A stretch of 64,000 bases of DNA from JAMHWD01 sp035911135 (GCA_035911135.1 JAMHWD010000045.1:124001-188000), one strand, 5' to 3'. Counted from the stretch's first letter, positions 16,913 to 25,907 are shown. The notes: a model not told the origin generated them from the letters alone. Numbers and translations: made by a program.

Positions 16913-17926
16913 TTACGGCGTCACACAGGTATCGGAGGCCGCATTGTAATAACAGCCCAAATTGGGACAGATTTTTTCCGGGTAAACATTGGATGTTCTG
17001 GTCAGACCGCTGGGGTTGGTGGCGGTCGGGGCGGCGGTCCCAAAGGAATGGTATGTCATGCGAAGCCCGGTATCAATAGGCGCAGAGCAGGCCGTATGCA
17101 GGGTTGTGTTATCGGCAATGTAATAGGCGAAATTGGTGACCACCGGGTCAAACTCGGCGGCCGGATAGGCCGGGCCGGCATTGTCGGCGATGGTGATATG
17201 CTGCGCGGTAATAGTTGTGCCGGGGCAGGCTGTTGGCAACTGGCGCGGATCCGCGCTGATCAGTTCCTGAAAGGTTGGGAATGCATCCATGGGCAGATTT
17301 TCGCACTGGGCGATATGCCATATGGCATTCATCTGGTTACAGTTATAGGTCGATGCTATGGTCAGCGATGGCGTATAATTCGCGCCCACCGCGCCGCCCA
17401 GAAATGAGTGGTCGAAATTATTGTTGATATAGGTCTGCGTGGTTTGCAGAACCACATTTCGCAAAGGAGCGTCCATATGGTTTGGCCCCATCGAGACGTT
17501 CAGCATCGTCATGGGCACTTGCCCGCCTGCGACATAGGCGTGATACAGCGGTACAGTTTGCATCTGCCAGCGGTTGCTGCTGGAGAACATGGGCGCAGCA
17601 ACGCGAGAGGCCATACCGGCCAGACGGTCAAAGCAGGCATATTCCAAGACGCTATCAGGTTTGCGGATATAGGTCTGGTTGATAACATTCTCCCGTTGTG
17701 CCTCCATCCAGGCGCGGGCGTAGATCTGGTTCATGAAATCGCCATCGCAGGTGGTTGAGTCAGTTTTGTCATCATTCGCGCCGCCGCCGGGTGTATAGCT
17801 CAGGCATGGGACGCCCGGTGTACAGGCGGGCCCAGCGCAGGCTATGCGCGGTGAAACAATCAAACCGGAAACAAGCGCCGTGAACACAAAAATTCCAAGA
17901 GATGCGATCAGAAACCCATGCTTCAT
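16913..17926 (-). CDS. Exported Cys-rich protein, paralogue B of a tandem pair
   Basis: A 337-residue protein with a clear signal peptide (cleavage probably near IACAG, residue 32). It shares with its neighbour RAWMEAQRE, RKPDSVLEYACFDRLAGMAS, YNCNQMNAIW, LPTAC and a C-terminal YPEKICPNLGCYYNAASDTC. Identity is limited to these blocks, so the duplication is old, and Cys positions are kept more than other residues. No known domain recognised. Its start overlaps the upstream gene's stop by four bases (ATGA), so the two are co-translated. Confidence 0.8.
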   Translation of the reverse strand: MKHGFLIASLGIFVFTALVSGLIVSPRIACAGPACTPGVPCLSYTPGGGANDDKTDSTTCDGDFMNQIYARAWMEAQRENVINQTYIRKPDSVLEYACFDRLAGMASRVAAPMFSSSNRWQMQTVPLYHAYVAGGQVPMTMLNVSMGPNHMDAPLRNVVLQTTQTYINNNFDHSFLGGAVGANYTPSLTIASTYNCNQMNAIWHIAQCENLPMDAFPTFQELISADPRQLPTACPGTTITAQHITIADNAGPAYPAAEFDPVVTNFAYYIADNTTLHTACSAPIDTGLRMTYHSFGTAAPTATNPSGLTRTSNVYPEKICPNLGCYYNAASDTCVTP

Positions 17927-18393
17927 TGCGTATCGCCTTTCTCGGAAAGGCGTTCATAGCGGGACGTGCCGCCATTCCAGACGTAAAGCGAGTAGCTGTA
18001 TGTGTTTTTGACATTGTCATAGGCAATGATATCACGTACCCCGCCTTGCGCGGCGTGATTGGCAATGGCCAGTCCATGGGCTTCAATCGTACCCAAAGAG
18101 ATCAGGCCCGCATCAGCATCTGTGGCATGAATTTCAAACCGGCATAGAGCGGATCTGTTTTCTGGGCAATCGGCGTTGCGCGTAAGCAGCTCATCAACGC
18201 CATCGCCATTCAGGTCGGCAGCAGCCAATACCATGTTTTCAAAGGATTCTTGCGTGATTTTTGGAAGATTTCCAGCAAAGGACATGGATTGCGGCGGATA
18301 GAAGCTTAGAGGTTCGGCGGATCGGGCGGGCATCACGAGGGCAAGGGAAAGCGCAGCGTAAACGAAAAATATCGTTTTGGGACGAATATGCAT
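17923..18393 (-). CDS. Exported protein with an FG-GAP/VCBS-like calcium motif
   Basis: A 156-residue protein with a standard signal peptide ending near PARSA (residue 26). The mature part has AADLNGDGVDELLTRN (about residues 58-73), the DxNxDGxDE loop of FG-GAP/VCBS repeats, which binds calcium. Two Cys may pair. A second, weaker copy (VRDIIAYDNV) suggests a small beta-propeller fragment; one protein this short cannot make a full propeller. It is the first gene of the exported-protein operon and overlaps paralogue B by four bases. Confidence 0.7.
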   Translation of the reverse strand: MHIRPKTIFFVYAALSLALVMPARSAEPLSFYPPQSMSFAGNLPKITQESFENMVLAAADLNGDGVDELLTRNADCPENRSALCRFEIHATDADAGLISLGTIEAHGLAIANHAAQGGVRDIIAYDNVKNTYSYSLYVWNGGTSRYERLSEKGDTQ

Positions 18394-18483
18394 AAATCTT
18401 ACCGGTTCGTTAGCTCTACCCCTTTATGGTAGCAAATTTTAAGGGGTCTGGGCAAAAAACTTTAAGGATAAGGATATTTTTGA

Positions 18484-18696
18484 TTACAGATCCATATCCA
18501 GAATGGACATGTTGAAATCATAGGAGGTTTCGCCGTCTTCCTCGTTTTTGTAGATCAGGCCGATAAATTCGCCATTCAGCAGGACTTCAACGGAATCGCC
18601 AGCTTTTTCGCGCATCTTCAAGGCAAACCCCTTGTTTCCAAAGGTTTTTTCCAGATAAGCCTGAATTCTCGACATCTCGGCGGCATTGAAGGTCAT
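18484..18696 (-). CDS. DUF3126 family protein
   Basis: A 70-residue protein matching the small alphaproteobacterial DUF3126 family from memory: RIQAYLEKTFGNKGFALKMR at the N-terminus, VEVLLNGEFIGLIYKNEEDG in the middle and a terminal SYDFNMSILDMDL. The function is unknown. It lies 32 bases after the olsA-like gene on the same strand and may be its last operon member. Confidence 0.8.
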   Translation of the reverse strand: MTFNAAEMSRIQAYLEKTFGNKGFALKMREKAGDSVEVLLNGEFIGLIYKNEEDGETSYDFNMSILDMDL

Positions 18697-18728
18697 GATA
18701 GTTTCCTTGTTTTTGGTTTTTTATTCGT

Positions 18729-19517
18729 TCAGGCGGCTTGGGCCATGAGGCCCAGACCCTTGCTTACCTGTTCTTCGCAATGTTTGGCAAGCACTTTTCT
18801 GTCGGTGTAGTCGCGGGCCCGCACAGGTTCATGAAATGTCAGGTGAATATGCGCGCCGGCGCTTCTGGCAAAGCGCCAGAGATGGGCTGGCAACTCCGTA
18901 TTCATGTCACGGTGCCATGCGTACAGATCGCGATCATCCTGATTTTCAGGCTTTTTTCCATTGACCATCATCACGCTGACTGTAAAGGGCTGGATGAGGA
19001 GCTCTTCATCCGAACCCCGCAGGGCCAGAGAAAAAAGGCTGGATTTAAATGGCAGGATCATCATGCCATCGGTCGAGGTTCCTTCCGGGAACAGGATCAG
19101 GCTTTTGCCAGCCTGCAGCATCCCATCCAGAGCGCCGGCCTCCTTGATGGCCGCGCTGCGGGCGCGGTCGATAAAGGCGGTTTGCTGAAGTTTGGATAAA
19201 AATCCGAATACCGGCCATGAGGCCACATCCTTTTTGGCCACGAAAGACGCCTGCAAAACAGTGCCGATTGCCGGGATATCAAGATAGGAAAGGTGATTGC
19301 TGACAAACAGGGTCTGGTGGGCGCGCTGCGGGGCTCCTGAGACGCTGATCTTGATCCTGAATATCTGGCAGACACCTTTATGCCAGATATGAGGAATGGC
19401 GTAGGCCATCTTGCCCTTGCTGAACAATAGCAACAGCATCTGGGGCGGCACAGCCACAAGGCTCCAGAGGAAAAACAGCAGGAATTTAAGCGTGGCTTTG
19501 AGCGAGGATGCGTCCAA
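18729..19517 (-). CDS. olsA: 1-acylglycerol-3-phosphate / lyso-ornithine lipid acyltransferase (OlsA/PlsC-like)
   Basis: A 262-residue PlsC-fold acyltransferase with an N-terminal membrane segment (about 10-30), catalytic SNHLSYLD (H-x4-D) near residue 75 and LFPEGTSTDG near residue 140. By sequence alone it could acylate lysophosphatidic acid. The gene starts 6 bases after an OlsB-like gene, and in alphaproteobacteria such pairs make ornithine lipids: OlsB N-acylates ornithine and OlsA adds the second acyl chain. OlsA of some species also uses lysophosphatidate. Confidence 0.75.
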   Translation of the reverse strand: MDASSLKATLKFLLFFLWSLVAVPPQMLLLLFSKGKMAYAIPHIWHKGVCQIFRIKISVSGAPQRAHQTLFVSNHLSYLDIPAIGTVLQASFVAKKDVASWPVFGFLSKLQQTAFIDRARSAAIKEAGALDGMLQAGKSLILFPEGTSTDGMMILPFKSSLFSLALRGSDEELLIQPFTVSVMMVNGKKPENQDDRDLYAWHRDMNTELPAHLWRFARSAGAHIHLTFHEPVRARDYTDRKVLAKHCEEQVSKGLGLMAQAA

Positions 19518-19523
19518 GGAAGA

Positions 19524-20321
19524 TTATCCTTCCAGGTCTTTTTGGGTCTTGCGGTCGAAATGCTTGCGATAGCGGGCCGTTACAAGTCCCGTCTGGGCCA
19601 CGATACAGACATCGGTCGTATTGAATTGCGGGTCCAGAACCGCGCCTTCGCCAATAGCGCCGCCTACGCGCATATAGCCCTTGATCAGCGGCGGCAGCGC
19701 AGCAAAGGCGGCTTTTTCGTCAATCTGATCCTTGGGGATCATGTTCATGTCGATATATCGTCCTTCAACGGCACGGGGGCGGATTTTCTCATCAACCAGA
19801 TGATAGTGATGCAGATAGGAAAGCGGCATTTTCAGCGATTCTACATCCATGGAATGCAGGCTGGCGCAGCCGAACATGACATCAATATTATTGGTGGCGA
19901 TATATTCGGTAATGCCTTGCCAGAGGAGCTGCAGCACAGGGCCAGCGCGATAGTTCTTCATCACGCAGGAGCGGCCAAGTTCCAGGAGGCTTAATCCTGA
20001 ATTCATCAGCAAGGTCAGGTCAAATTCGTTGCTGGAGTAAAAATGCCCTAGTGTTTTTGCGGCGTTTTGGTCCAAAAGCCTGTAAGTGCCCACGATAACT
20101 TCGTGTCCGTCACGGGAATCGGTAACGATCAGATGATGGGCGACAGGATCGTATTCGTCAAAATCGCGCTCCAGCCGGATCATCTCGGTGGAGGGGATTG
20201 CGCCATATTCTTTATAAAACACCTGATAGCGCAGATTTTGCGCGGCACGTATCTCATCCTCGGTACGGGCAAGGCGTACGATAATGCCACCGGGGGCGCT
20301 GTCTTGCGAAGTAAGGGCCAT
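19524..20321 (-). CDS. olsB: L-ornithine N-acyltransferase, OlsB-like
   Basis: A 265-residue GNAT-fold protein of the hemolysin-like Acetyltransf_5 family. It has RLARTEDEIRAAQNLRYQVF at the N-terminus, DFDEYDPVAHHLIV, LELGRSCVMKNYRAG near residue 120 and a C-terminal LIKGYMRVGGAIGEGAVLD stretch. OlsB moves a 3-hydroxyacyl group from acyl carrier protein to ornithine, giving lyso-ornithine lipid, a phosphate-free membrane lipid often made under phosphate limitation. Six bases separate it from the olsA-like gene. Confidence 0.85.
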   Translation of the reverse strand: MALTSQDSAPGGIIVRLARTEDEIRAAQNLRYQVFYKEYGAIPSTEMIRLERDFDEYDPVAHHLIVTDSRDGHEVIVGTYRLLDQNAAKTLGHFYSSNEFDLTLLMNSGLSLLELGRSCVMKNYRAGPVLQLLWQGITEYIATNNIDVMFGCASLHSMDVESLKMPLSYLHHYHLVDEKIRPRAVEGRYIDMNMIPKDQIDEKAAFAALPPLIKGYMRVGGAIGEGAVLDPQFNTTDVCIVAQTGLVTARYRKHFDRKTQKDLEG

Positions 20322-20393
20322 GATTTTTGCTGTGTTTAAGTTTAACCCCGCATCCTAAGCATTCTGCCCGGTGCGTCAAGATTTATATGCGCC

Positions 20394-21677
20394 TTAAAGC
20401 CCCGGTTCAGGGCTTGTATCATGCCGGGGCGGCAGCGGGGCCGGGTCGGCAGGCGGCTGTTCGTTATCATTGGCGCTTTCGAGGGCGGGGATAGTTGCTG
20501 GCGTTTGTTGTGGCGTGGCCACGGGCTTCTTCGGCTCTATCCCTGTCAGAACCGCGTATTTCTCCGATAATTTGGCGCGCTCGCCTTCCAGTGCATCACG
20601 CAGATGCAGCTTGTTTTGTGCCAGAACGCGCCAGGCCACGGTGGCGGCATTGATGCAGGCCAGATTGATATAAGCCGCACCGCTATCGCCTTTGACGAAA
20701 TTGGCCGCGCAGCTGGCGACCTGACCGCCGATAAAAAGAGTTTGGAGCATAAGCAAGACCGCGGCTTCTTTATCTTGTCCGATAAAATCCTTCACGCTGG
20801 AGCGGGTTTTACGCAGCTCTTCCATAAGTTCCGGTGGATATTGGCCGGATTGCACCAGGTCCAGATCATCAATCTTGATGCTGGAGGCCAAGGCATTATC
20901 CACGGCCGTATCCTTGATGATTTTATGCTTTTCGCGTGTGGCGCGGCGGAGCAGGCTGAATTTATTGAATGTCTCAGCACAGGCCGTTGCGGATTGCTTG
21001 AATAAACCCGGCAATTCATCAACATGGAATATGTTCTCGACAAAATCCGAAACGAAATGGCCGATGAAATGTGACCCTTTGATTCCAGCATTTTTGGCAG
21101 AATTCCAGATGTTTTTGATGCTAAGGGGCTGTAGCGGTTCATCAGAAGGGCGGCCCAGATAGGTGCGCGCCAGATCGTTGAATTCCTTGGCCTTGAAATT
21201 CATAAGATCCTGATCCGGTAGATTTTCAAAGATAATACCGCTCTCGCGGAGGCGCTTTTCGAGAATATCGTATGTTTCCGCACTGCTTTTGGTAATCCGG
21301 TTTTGCTGGTATTCGCTCCAGATTTTCAAGGTTGCGCGCAACTCGCGTGTGGCATTCATGCGCTGGCGGATCATCAGCGCGATAAGGGCGACAGCCACGC
21401 CGGACGAAAAGACATCGCTCGAAGCGCCGCTCTTCGCGGCGGCATGGAATGCAGGCGAATCTGAACTGGCTTCATGGGCAATGGCCTTTGTATTTTCGCT
21501 GATTTGATGGCGGTAGAATAACAGGCCCGTCAGCAAAAGCTGGCGCAGGCGTACCTTGTTGCTATCTTCATCTTCATGCGTGCTCTGGCCGATGGGTAGC
21601 GGGGATTGAGGTGCTTCTGTCTTGCCATTGAAAGGAAGATCGAGCTGGTCGGTGGCGGATTTTGTAACAGGAGACAT
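20394..21677 (-). CDS. Large protein of unknown function with membrane-associating segments (427 aa)
   Basis: I recognise no family. Residues 1-45 are polar, likely disordered. Two moderately hydrophobic stretches, around residues 88-104 (SSGVAVALIALMIRQ) and 300-345 (AAVLLMLQTLFIGGQV, then INLACINAATVAWRV), may enter a membrane. The rest is helical and charged, and the last 45 residues are Pro-rich. There is no signal peptide. The gene forms a single unit. A dyad (21739-21766) lies about 60 bases upstream and may control it. Confidence 0.75.
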   Translation of the reverse strand: MSPVTKSATDQLDLPFNGKTEAPQSPLPIGQSTHEDEDSNKVRLRQLLLTGLLFYRHQISENTKAIAHEASSDSPAFHAAAKSGASSDVFSSGVAVALIALMIRQRMNATRELRATLKIWSEYQQNRITKSSAETYDILEKRLRESGIIFENLPDQDLMNFKAKEFNDLARTYLGRPSDEPLQPLSIKNIWNSAKNAGIKGSHFIGHFVSDFVENIFHVDELPGLFKQSATACAETFNKFSLLRRATREKHKIIKDTAVDNALASSIKIDDLDLVQSGQYPPELMEELRKTRSSVKDFIGQDKEAAVLLMLQTLFIGGQVASCAANFVKGDSGAAYINLACINAATVAWRVLAQNKLHLRDALEGERAKLSEKYAVLTGIEPKKPVATPQQTPATIPALESANDNEQPPADPAPLPPRHDTSPEPGL

Positions 21678-21738
21678 CAGAAGGCCCCCTTGTTTTTCAG
21701 GATTTCACGCAGCGCAATTAAAACCATAAGGCTCCCCA

Positions 21739-21766
21739 ATGCCATAAAATAAACAGTCTATGGCAT
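21739..21766. promoter_or_regulatory. Palindromic dyad ATGCCATA-N12-TATGGCAT
   Basis: Two perfect 8-base arms separated by 12 bases lie upstream of the 427-aa gene. A third half-site ATATGGCA follows within about 20 bases on the same side. The geometry fits a dimeric regulator's operator more than a terminator, since no T run follows. Confidence 0.35.
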
Positions 21767-21809
21767 GTTTTATAGATTATATGGCAGGCTGGCGTCAATT
21801 AAATTTATG

Positions 21810-21839
21810 AAAAAAGCAGGCTTGAAAGCCTGCTTTTTT
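21810..21839 (-). terminator. Bidirectional rho-independent terminator
   Basis: AGCAGGCT/AGCCTGCT (8-bp perfect stem, loop TGAA) has an A run on one side and a T run on the other. It lies 27 bases past the stop of the OmpA-like gene, which it should terminate on the minus strand. Confidence 0.85.
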
Positions 21840-21866
21840 AAACTTTGTGAAATTATTGCCGGAAAA

Positions 21867-23087
21867 CTAGCGAATATAAAGGTGAACTTCGCTGGATCGC
21901 GCGGCAGCATTGGCATCCGAGGATACCGCAATGCGGTCGGCGGGCAGGCCCATTTGGGTCAATGTACGCAAAACCTTCTCGGCATTGCGGCGCGCGCGGG
22001 TGGTTTCAATGGCCACTTCGGCGGCATTGCCTTGTGTTGGGTTTACAGCCACCAGATCAAAGCTGGCATCGGGATAACGCTCCAGCGCTTCATTGACAGC
22101 CACATAAAGCGCCTGTTCATAATCGACATTAGGATTGTCAAACTTAATGCGTACCAGCGGACGGCCACCGGCTGGCAGAGGGGCTGCGGCTTGTGGGGCC
22201 ATAGCTGGCTGCGGTGCGGCCATCAGATGCGCAGAATCTACGGATGCGGGCATCACGGCGGCCGGGCTGCTTTCATAAAGCGCGGCGTTCGAGAAGGGGC
22301 GGCTGGTCAGGCTTTTGCCGTAAAGATCACCATTGGTCACCGCAAGGCCCAGCGTACGAAGATTATCACGCTCGGCGCTTAGGTAAGCGGCTGTGCGGGT
22401 GATGTCGTCATTGACCATGTTCAGTAAACGGTCGATCAGCACGATTGTGCCGTTAATTTCATCTTCCAGATTGGCCAGAACCACATGATCCTCTTCGACC
22501 GCGCCGCTAAGGCTGTAGGTCGCGCGGGCGTTTTCCAGCAAGACGGAGGCCTGAGAAGCCGTATCGGAAACCTGCAACGCGTGGCTGTTCAGGCGGGATA
22601 CATTGTCTTCCAGTCCGGCCAGGCTGCTCTGTGCATCGGAAATGCGGCGTACAAGGCGCGGGTTGCCGGGCGTTGTGCCTGATTGCAGTTGCGTGTTGAT
22701 TGTGGCGACATCGGCGAAATAGCGGGAGGATTTCTGCTCGCCATCGCGCTGGATGCTTTGCAATTCGCCGGAAAGCGATTGAACACGGCCCTGAATGCCG
22801 CTCAGTTCACCGGCCAGACCGTCAATCTTGCGGCGTACATCTGTTGTGCCGCCGTCATAATAGGAACCGCCGCTGATATCGTTGGGCGTAATTTCCTTGA
22901 CGCGTCGCGGCGAGCCGTAAATCTTGTCTTTTAGGTTTTGCGGCAGGGGCGCATGAGTCACGATCAGTGACGGCGAATTCGCAGCCTGCGCTGGAACGGT
23001 GGCCTGCGGCAGAATCACTATACCCGCGCCAGCCAGAATAACGGCGGCCATGCGGCTCTTATTCAGAATTCCCAGAGAACGTATCAT
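21867..23087 (-). CDS. Exported coiled-coil protein with OmpA-like C-terminal domain
   Basis: A 406-residue protein with a signal peptide (about 1-35, AQAANS). Residues 80-240 contain helical repeats with heptads (RKIDGLAGELSGIQGRVQSL and further stretches) that should form a long coiled coil. A Pro/Ala-rich linker (about 265-300) leads to a C-terminal domain: VRIKFDNPNVDYEQALYVAV, then RRNAEKVLRTLTQMGLPADR. This resembles the OmpA peptidoglycan-binding fold, although the NX2LSX2RAX2V helix is only partly kept. A role linking envelope and cell wall is inference. The 241-bp gap upstream, towards tRNA-Arg, holds no gene I can see. Confidence 0.7.
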   Translation of the reverse strand: MIRSLGILNKSRMAAVILAGAGIVILPQATVPAQAANSPSLIVTHAPLPQNLKDKIYGSPRRVKEITPNDISGGSYYDGGTTDVRRKIDGLAGELSGIQGRVQSLSGELQSIQRDGEQKSSRYFADVATINTQLQSGTTPGNPRLVRRISDAQSSLAGLEDNVSRLNSHALQVSDTASQASVLLENARATYSLSGAVEEDHVVLANLEDEINGTIVLIDRLLNMVNDDITRTAAYLSAERDNLRTLGLAVTNGDLYGKSLTSRPFSNAALYESSPAAVMPASVDSAHLMAAPQPAMAPQAAAPLPAGGRPLVRIKFDNPNVDYEQALYVAVNEALERYPDASFDLVAVNPTQGNAAEVAIETTRARRNAEKVLRTLTQMGLPADRIAVSSDANAAARSSEVHLYIR

Positions 23088-23329
23088 ATTGTTGTATAAA
23101 AAATTCCGGAGTTGACGTTACAGCATTACTAACCGCTGAAAAATACAATGTAAATAGCAATATTTCATTTTGGCGGGATCGTGCACAAACTTGCCATGAA
23201 ATGGTACAGCAATTAACGGGCACTGCAAAGGGCGATATGGCGGCGCTTAAAAAAAATCATGTCGGTAAATTCAAAGCTTGCATTCCCCCATGAATTCAAT
23301 TAACGTCCGGTTTCCGTGATTACCCCCGC

Positions 23330-23406
<77 letters not shown>

Positions 23407-23442
23407 TTTTGAATTTTTCCGATCATATCATTGCTTGCCAGC

Positions 23443-24714
23443 CTATGGCTGGACGCAAACCTTGCGGCCGACATAGATGGTATCGCCATCCCAGTATTCG
23501 AACGAGACGATGCGCTGCCCGTTACCGGATATGGCAGAACTGTATTGCCATGTGGGCGTGTAGGGCAGGAGGTATTGATAGTTGCCCTGATCGGTTGATG
23601 TGGCAACAATCCCTGATACGGAAACTGTAAGGGTTCCATCATCGGTAATGTTGTGATGATCTGAATAAGTGGCCCAGGGATAGCCATCCTGAACCCCGTT
23701 CCCCACCGTCCATGTTGCGCCGTAGTCGGTCGAGCGGTAGATGCTGCCGTAGCCGATGCCTGCGATCATGACGCTGGCATCCGGGGTCATGTCGACAGTC
23801 CGCCAGTCGCCAAGATCGGTACCTTGTGTCCATGTTGTACCGCCATCCGCAGAACGGTACAGATAGCCGCCCCCATTCTCTGAAGCCAGAAGTCGCTGCC
23901 CATTAGCTGATGAAGAAACGGCAAACCAGTTACGGTCGGTATTGACCGTCGCATGGGTAAGGGCTGCCCAGGTTGCGCCTGTGTTGGTAGAGCGATAGAG
24001 GCGCCCGTTTTCGACGGCGGCAATCATCTGTGTCCCATCAGCCGACATTTCGATATCAATCCAGTTTGCGCTGGGGCCGTAGGCAGTCCAGTTTGTGCCG
24101 CCATTTGTCGAGACATAAATTTGCCCGCCATATGTCGTTGCGGCCATAACCATGCCGTTCTGCGAAGCGGAAAGGGCGTTCCAGAAGCGCAGGGAATCCC
24201 GGGCTGTCCATGTTTCCCCGTAATCGGATGTCACGAGCAGGTTACCGCCGGCGCCTTCCCGGCCAGCGGCTATGACGGCGCGGGATCCGTCATAGGAAAT
24301 ACCGATATGTCGCGACCAGCCGTAATCCCCGCTGCCGGCGGTGGGAAGTGTGACGATCTGAAAAGCCCAGACCGGTGAGGCGCAATTTGTTGTCGGCGGG
24401 CATGTCCAGCCATAACCATTGCAGTATTCGGTGCAGCTCGTGGCGGAATTCCAGCGCAGAGATCCTTCGGTGGTGGTGTCGCATGCTCTCGAATCCGCCC
24501 CCGGTATAATAGCGCCGCCGCCCGCACCGCTTGCATTGATGGATGTCTGGGCAAAAGCAGAGGGCGCATGGCCTGCGATGATAATTGCCATGACGATGTG
24601 CAAGAAAAAACAGGGCGCAGCGGTATATCCCATGCCTCGAAAATGCCTTGATGTAAGCTCTCTTTTTTTCAATGCAGATCCTGTATTCTCGTTCAGTTTG
24701 TGGTGCAGGCCCAT
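23443..24714 (-). CDS. Exported Asp-box (BNR) repeat protein 1
   Basis: A 423-residue precursor with a hydrophobic export signal ending near SAFAQ. Residues 60-110 hold the Cys module shared with the two upstream genes (GGAIIPGADSRACDTTTEGS, then CNGYGWTCPP). The rest is six Asp-box-like repeats, such as SDYGETW, TNGGTNW, TNTGATW, ADGGTTW and TDYGATW, as in BNR beta-propellers of sialidases, photosystem II stability factors and VPS10-like proteins. There is no sialidase RIP motif or catalytic set, so it is probably a binding or structural propeller. An ATG at 24633 (codon 28) is an alternative start. The upstream gene overlaps the given start by 22 bases. Confidence 0.75.
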   Translation of the reverse strand: MGLHHKLNENTGSALKKRELTSRHFRGMGYTAAPCFFLHIVMAIIIAGHAPSAFAQTSINASGAGGGAIIPGADSRACDTTTEGSLRWNSATSCTEYCNGYGWTCPPTTNCASPVWAFQIVTLPTAGSGDYGWSRHIGISYDGSRAVIAAGREGAGGNLLVTSDYGETWTARDSLRFWNALSASQNGMVMAATTYGGQIYVSTNGGTNWTAYGPSANWIDIEMSADGTQMIAAVENGRLYRSTNTGATWAALTHATVNTDRNWFAVSSSANGQRLLASENGGGYLYRSADGGTTWTQGTDLGDWRTVDMTPDASVMIAGIGYGSIYRSTDYGATWTVGNGVQDGYPWATYSDHHNITDDGTLTVSVSGIVATSTDQGNYQYLLPYTPTWQYSSAISGNGQRIVSFEYWDGDTIYVGRKVCVQP

Positions 24715-25907
24715 TGTGTTGATACATTCACCATCATATTACCTGTATCGATTGCCGCCATGACCAGACCATTTCCTGATACAACGGCAGAGGCAACATT
24801 GGTGGGGGAGTATTTTTCGCGCGCCGCAGTGGCGCCGTAATCGGTAGAGCTGGCGACTTTTCCGCCTAAAGCGCTGGCGACGAGAATGGAGGCATCATCC
24901 GACATGCCGTAGCGCTCAGCGCCCACATCTAATGCGTAAAAGGCTGGCTGAGCGGTCCATGTCGTGCCGGAATTTGTTGATATGTAAGTATTATCAACCC
25001 AGGAAGAATGGCCAAACATCCGGGCACCGCTGGAGGAGACATTGACGCTGGTCCAATACCCTTGATTTGCGCGGGCCGTCCAGCTCGTCCCGCCATTGAC
25101 GGATACGTAAATGTACCCGTAATTGGTGGCTGCCGCCAAAGTCTGGCCATCATGGGATGATGAAACCATAGACCATGGCCGGTCGGTATTGACCGGGGCC
25201 ACGTTAATTTGCGTCCATGTCACGCCTGTATCGGTGGATAGGAAAAGGCGGCCGTTTTCGGTCGCCCCCAGCATGCGGGTTCCATCCGAGGACATGGTGA
25301 TATCAATCCAGTTGCGATCGGCGCTGTCTTGCTGGTTCCACGTCGTGCCGCCATCAGTGGAGGTAAAAACGCGCCCCCCGTAAACAACCCCGGCCGTCAC
25401 CCCGCCATTGGAGGATACGGCCACCCTTTGCCAGCGGCGGTCTGTATCACGCTGGACCCATGTTGCGCCAGTATCCTTGGACACAAAAAGGGGGCCTGTT
25501 GTGTTGCCGTTATTACTGGCGACAACGATGGTGGATCCATCATCGGAAAGAGCGATGGTTCCAAATCCGTTTCCGGTTCCAACCATTCGGGGGCGCCAGA
25601 TGCGCTTGGGGTTCGCGCAGGTCGATGACGCGCCGGGGCAGATCCAGCTTCCTGCGCCATTACAATAGGCAACGCAGTTATCGGCCGCCTTAAAGCGCAA
25701 GGCACCTGCATTCGTGCCATTGCAGGCGCGCGTATCATCGCCCGGTATAATCGCGCCGCCGCCGGCGCCGCCGGAATCAATGGATGACTGGGCGTAGGCT
25801 TTGTGGCTGTATGCGGTGATGGCGATAAAGGCCATGAATAAAAACCCTGTGCGTATCACAGGAAAGAAGTGGCTGGCGGATGCGGAGGCCATATTGCTCA
25901 TCCCCAA
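24693..25907 (-). CDS. Exported Asp-box (BNR) repeat protein 2
   Basis: A 404-residue paralogue of the next gene. A signal peptide (about 1-39, KAYAQ) is followed by the Cys module GGAIIPGDDTRACNGTNAGA and CNGAGSWICPG, then six Asp-box repeats in the same register: KDTGATW, TDGGTTW, TDTGVTW, VNGGTSW, TNSGTTW and a decayed TDYGATA. The repeats carry conserved SSDGTRM/SDDGS turns between boxes. The propeller probably binds a polymer or partner outside the cell, but no ligand can be named. It starts inside the end of the 83-residue gene, so translation is coupled. Confidence 0.8.
   Translation of the reverse strand: MGMSNMASASASHFFPVIRTGFLFMAFIAITAYSHKAYAQSSIDSGGAGGGAIIPGDDTRACNGTNAGALRFKAADNCVAYCNGAGSWICPGASSTCANPKRIWRPRMVGTGNGFGTIALSDDGSTIVVASNNGNTTGPLFVSKDTGATWVQRDTDRRWQRVAVSSNGGVTAGVVYGGRVFTSTDGGTTWNQQDSADRNWIDITMSSDGTRMLGATENGRLFLSTDTGVTWTQINVAPVNTDRPWSMVSSSHDGQTLAAATNYGYIYVSVNGGTSWTARANQGYWTSVNVSSSGARMFGHSSWVDNTYISTNSGTTWTAQPAFYALDVGAERYGMSDDASILVASALGGKVASSTDYGATAAREKYSPTNVASAVVSGNGLVMAAIDTGNMMVNVSTQWACTTN

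Noticed and set aside
23443..25907. Calling the BNR proteins sialidases
   Set aside because: Asp boxes are present, but I see no FRIP/RIP motif, Arg triad or Glu/Tyr catalytic pair, so an enzyme name would be unsupported.
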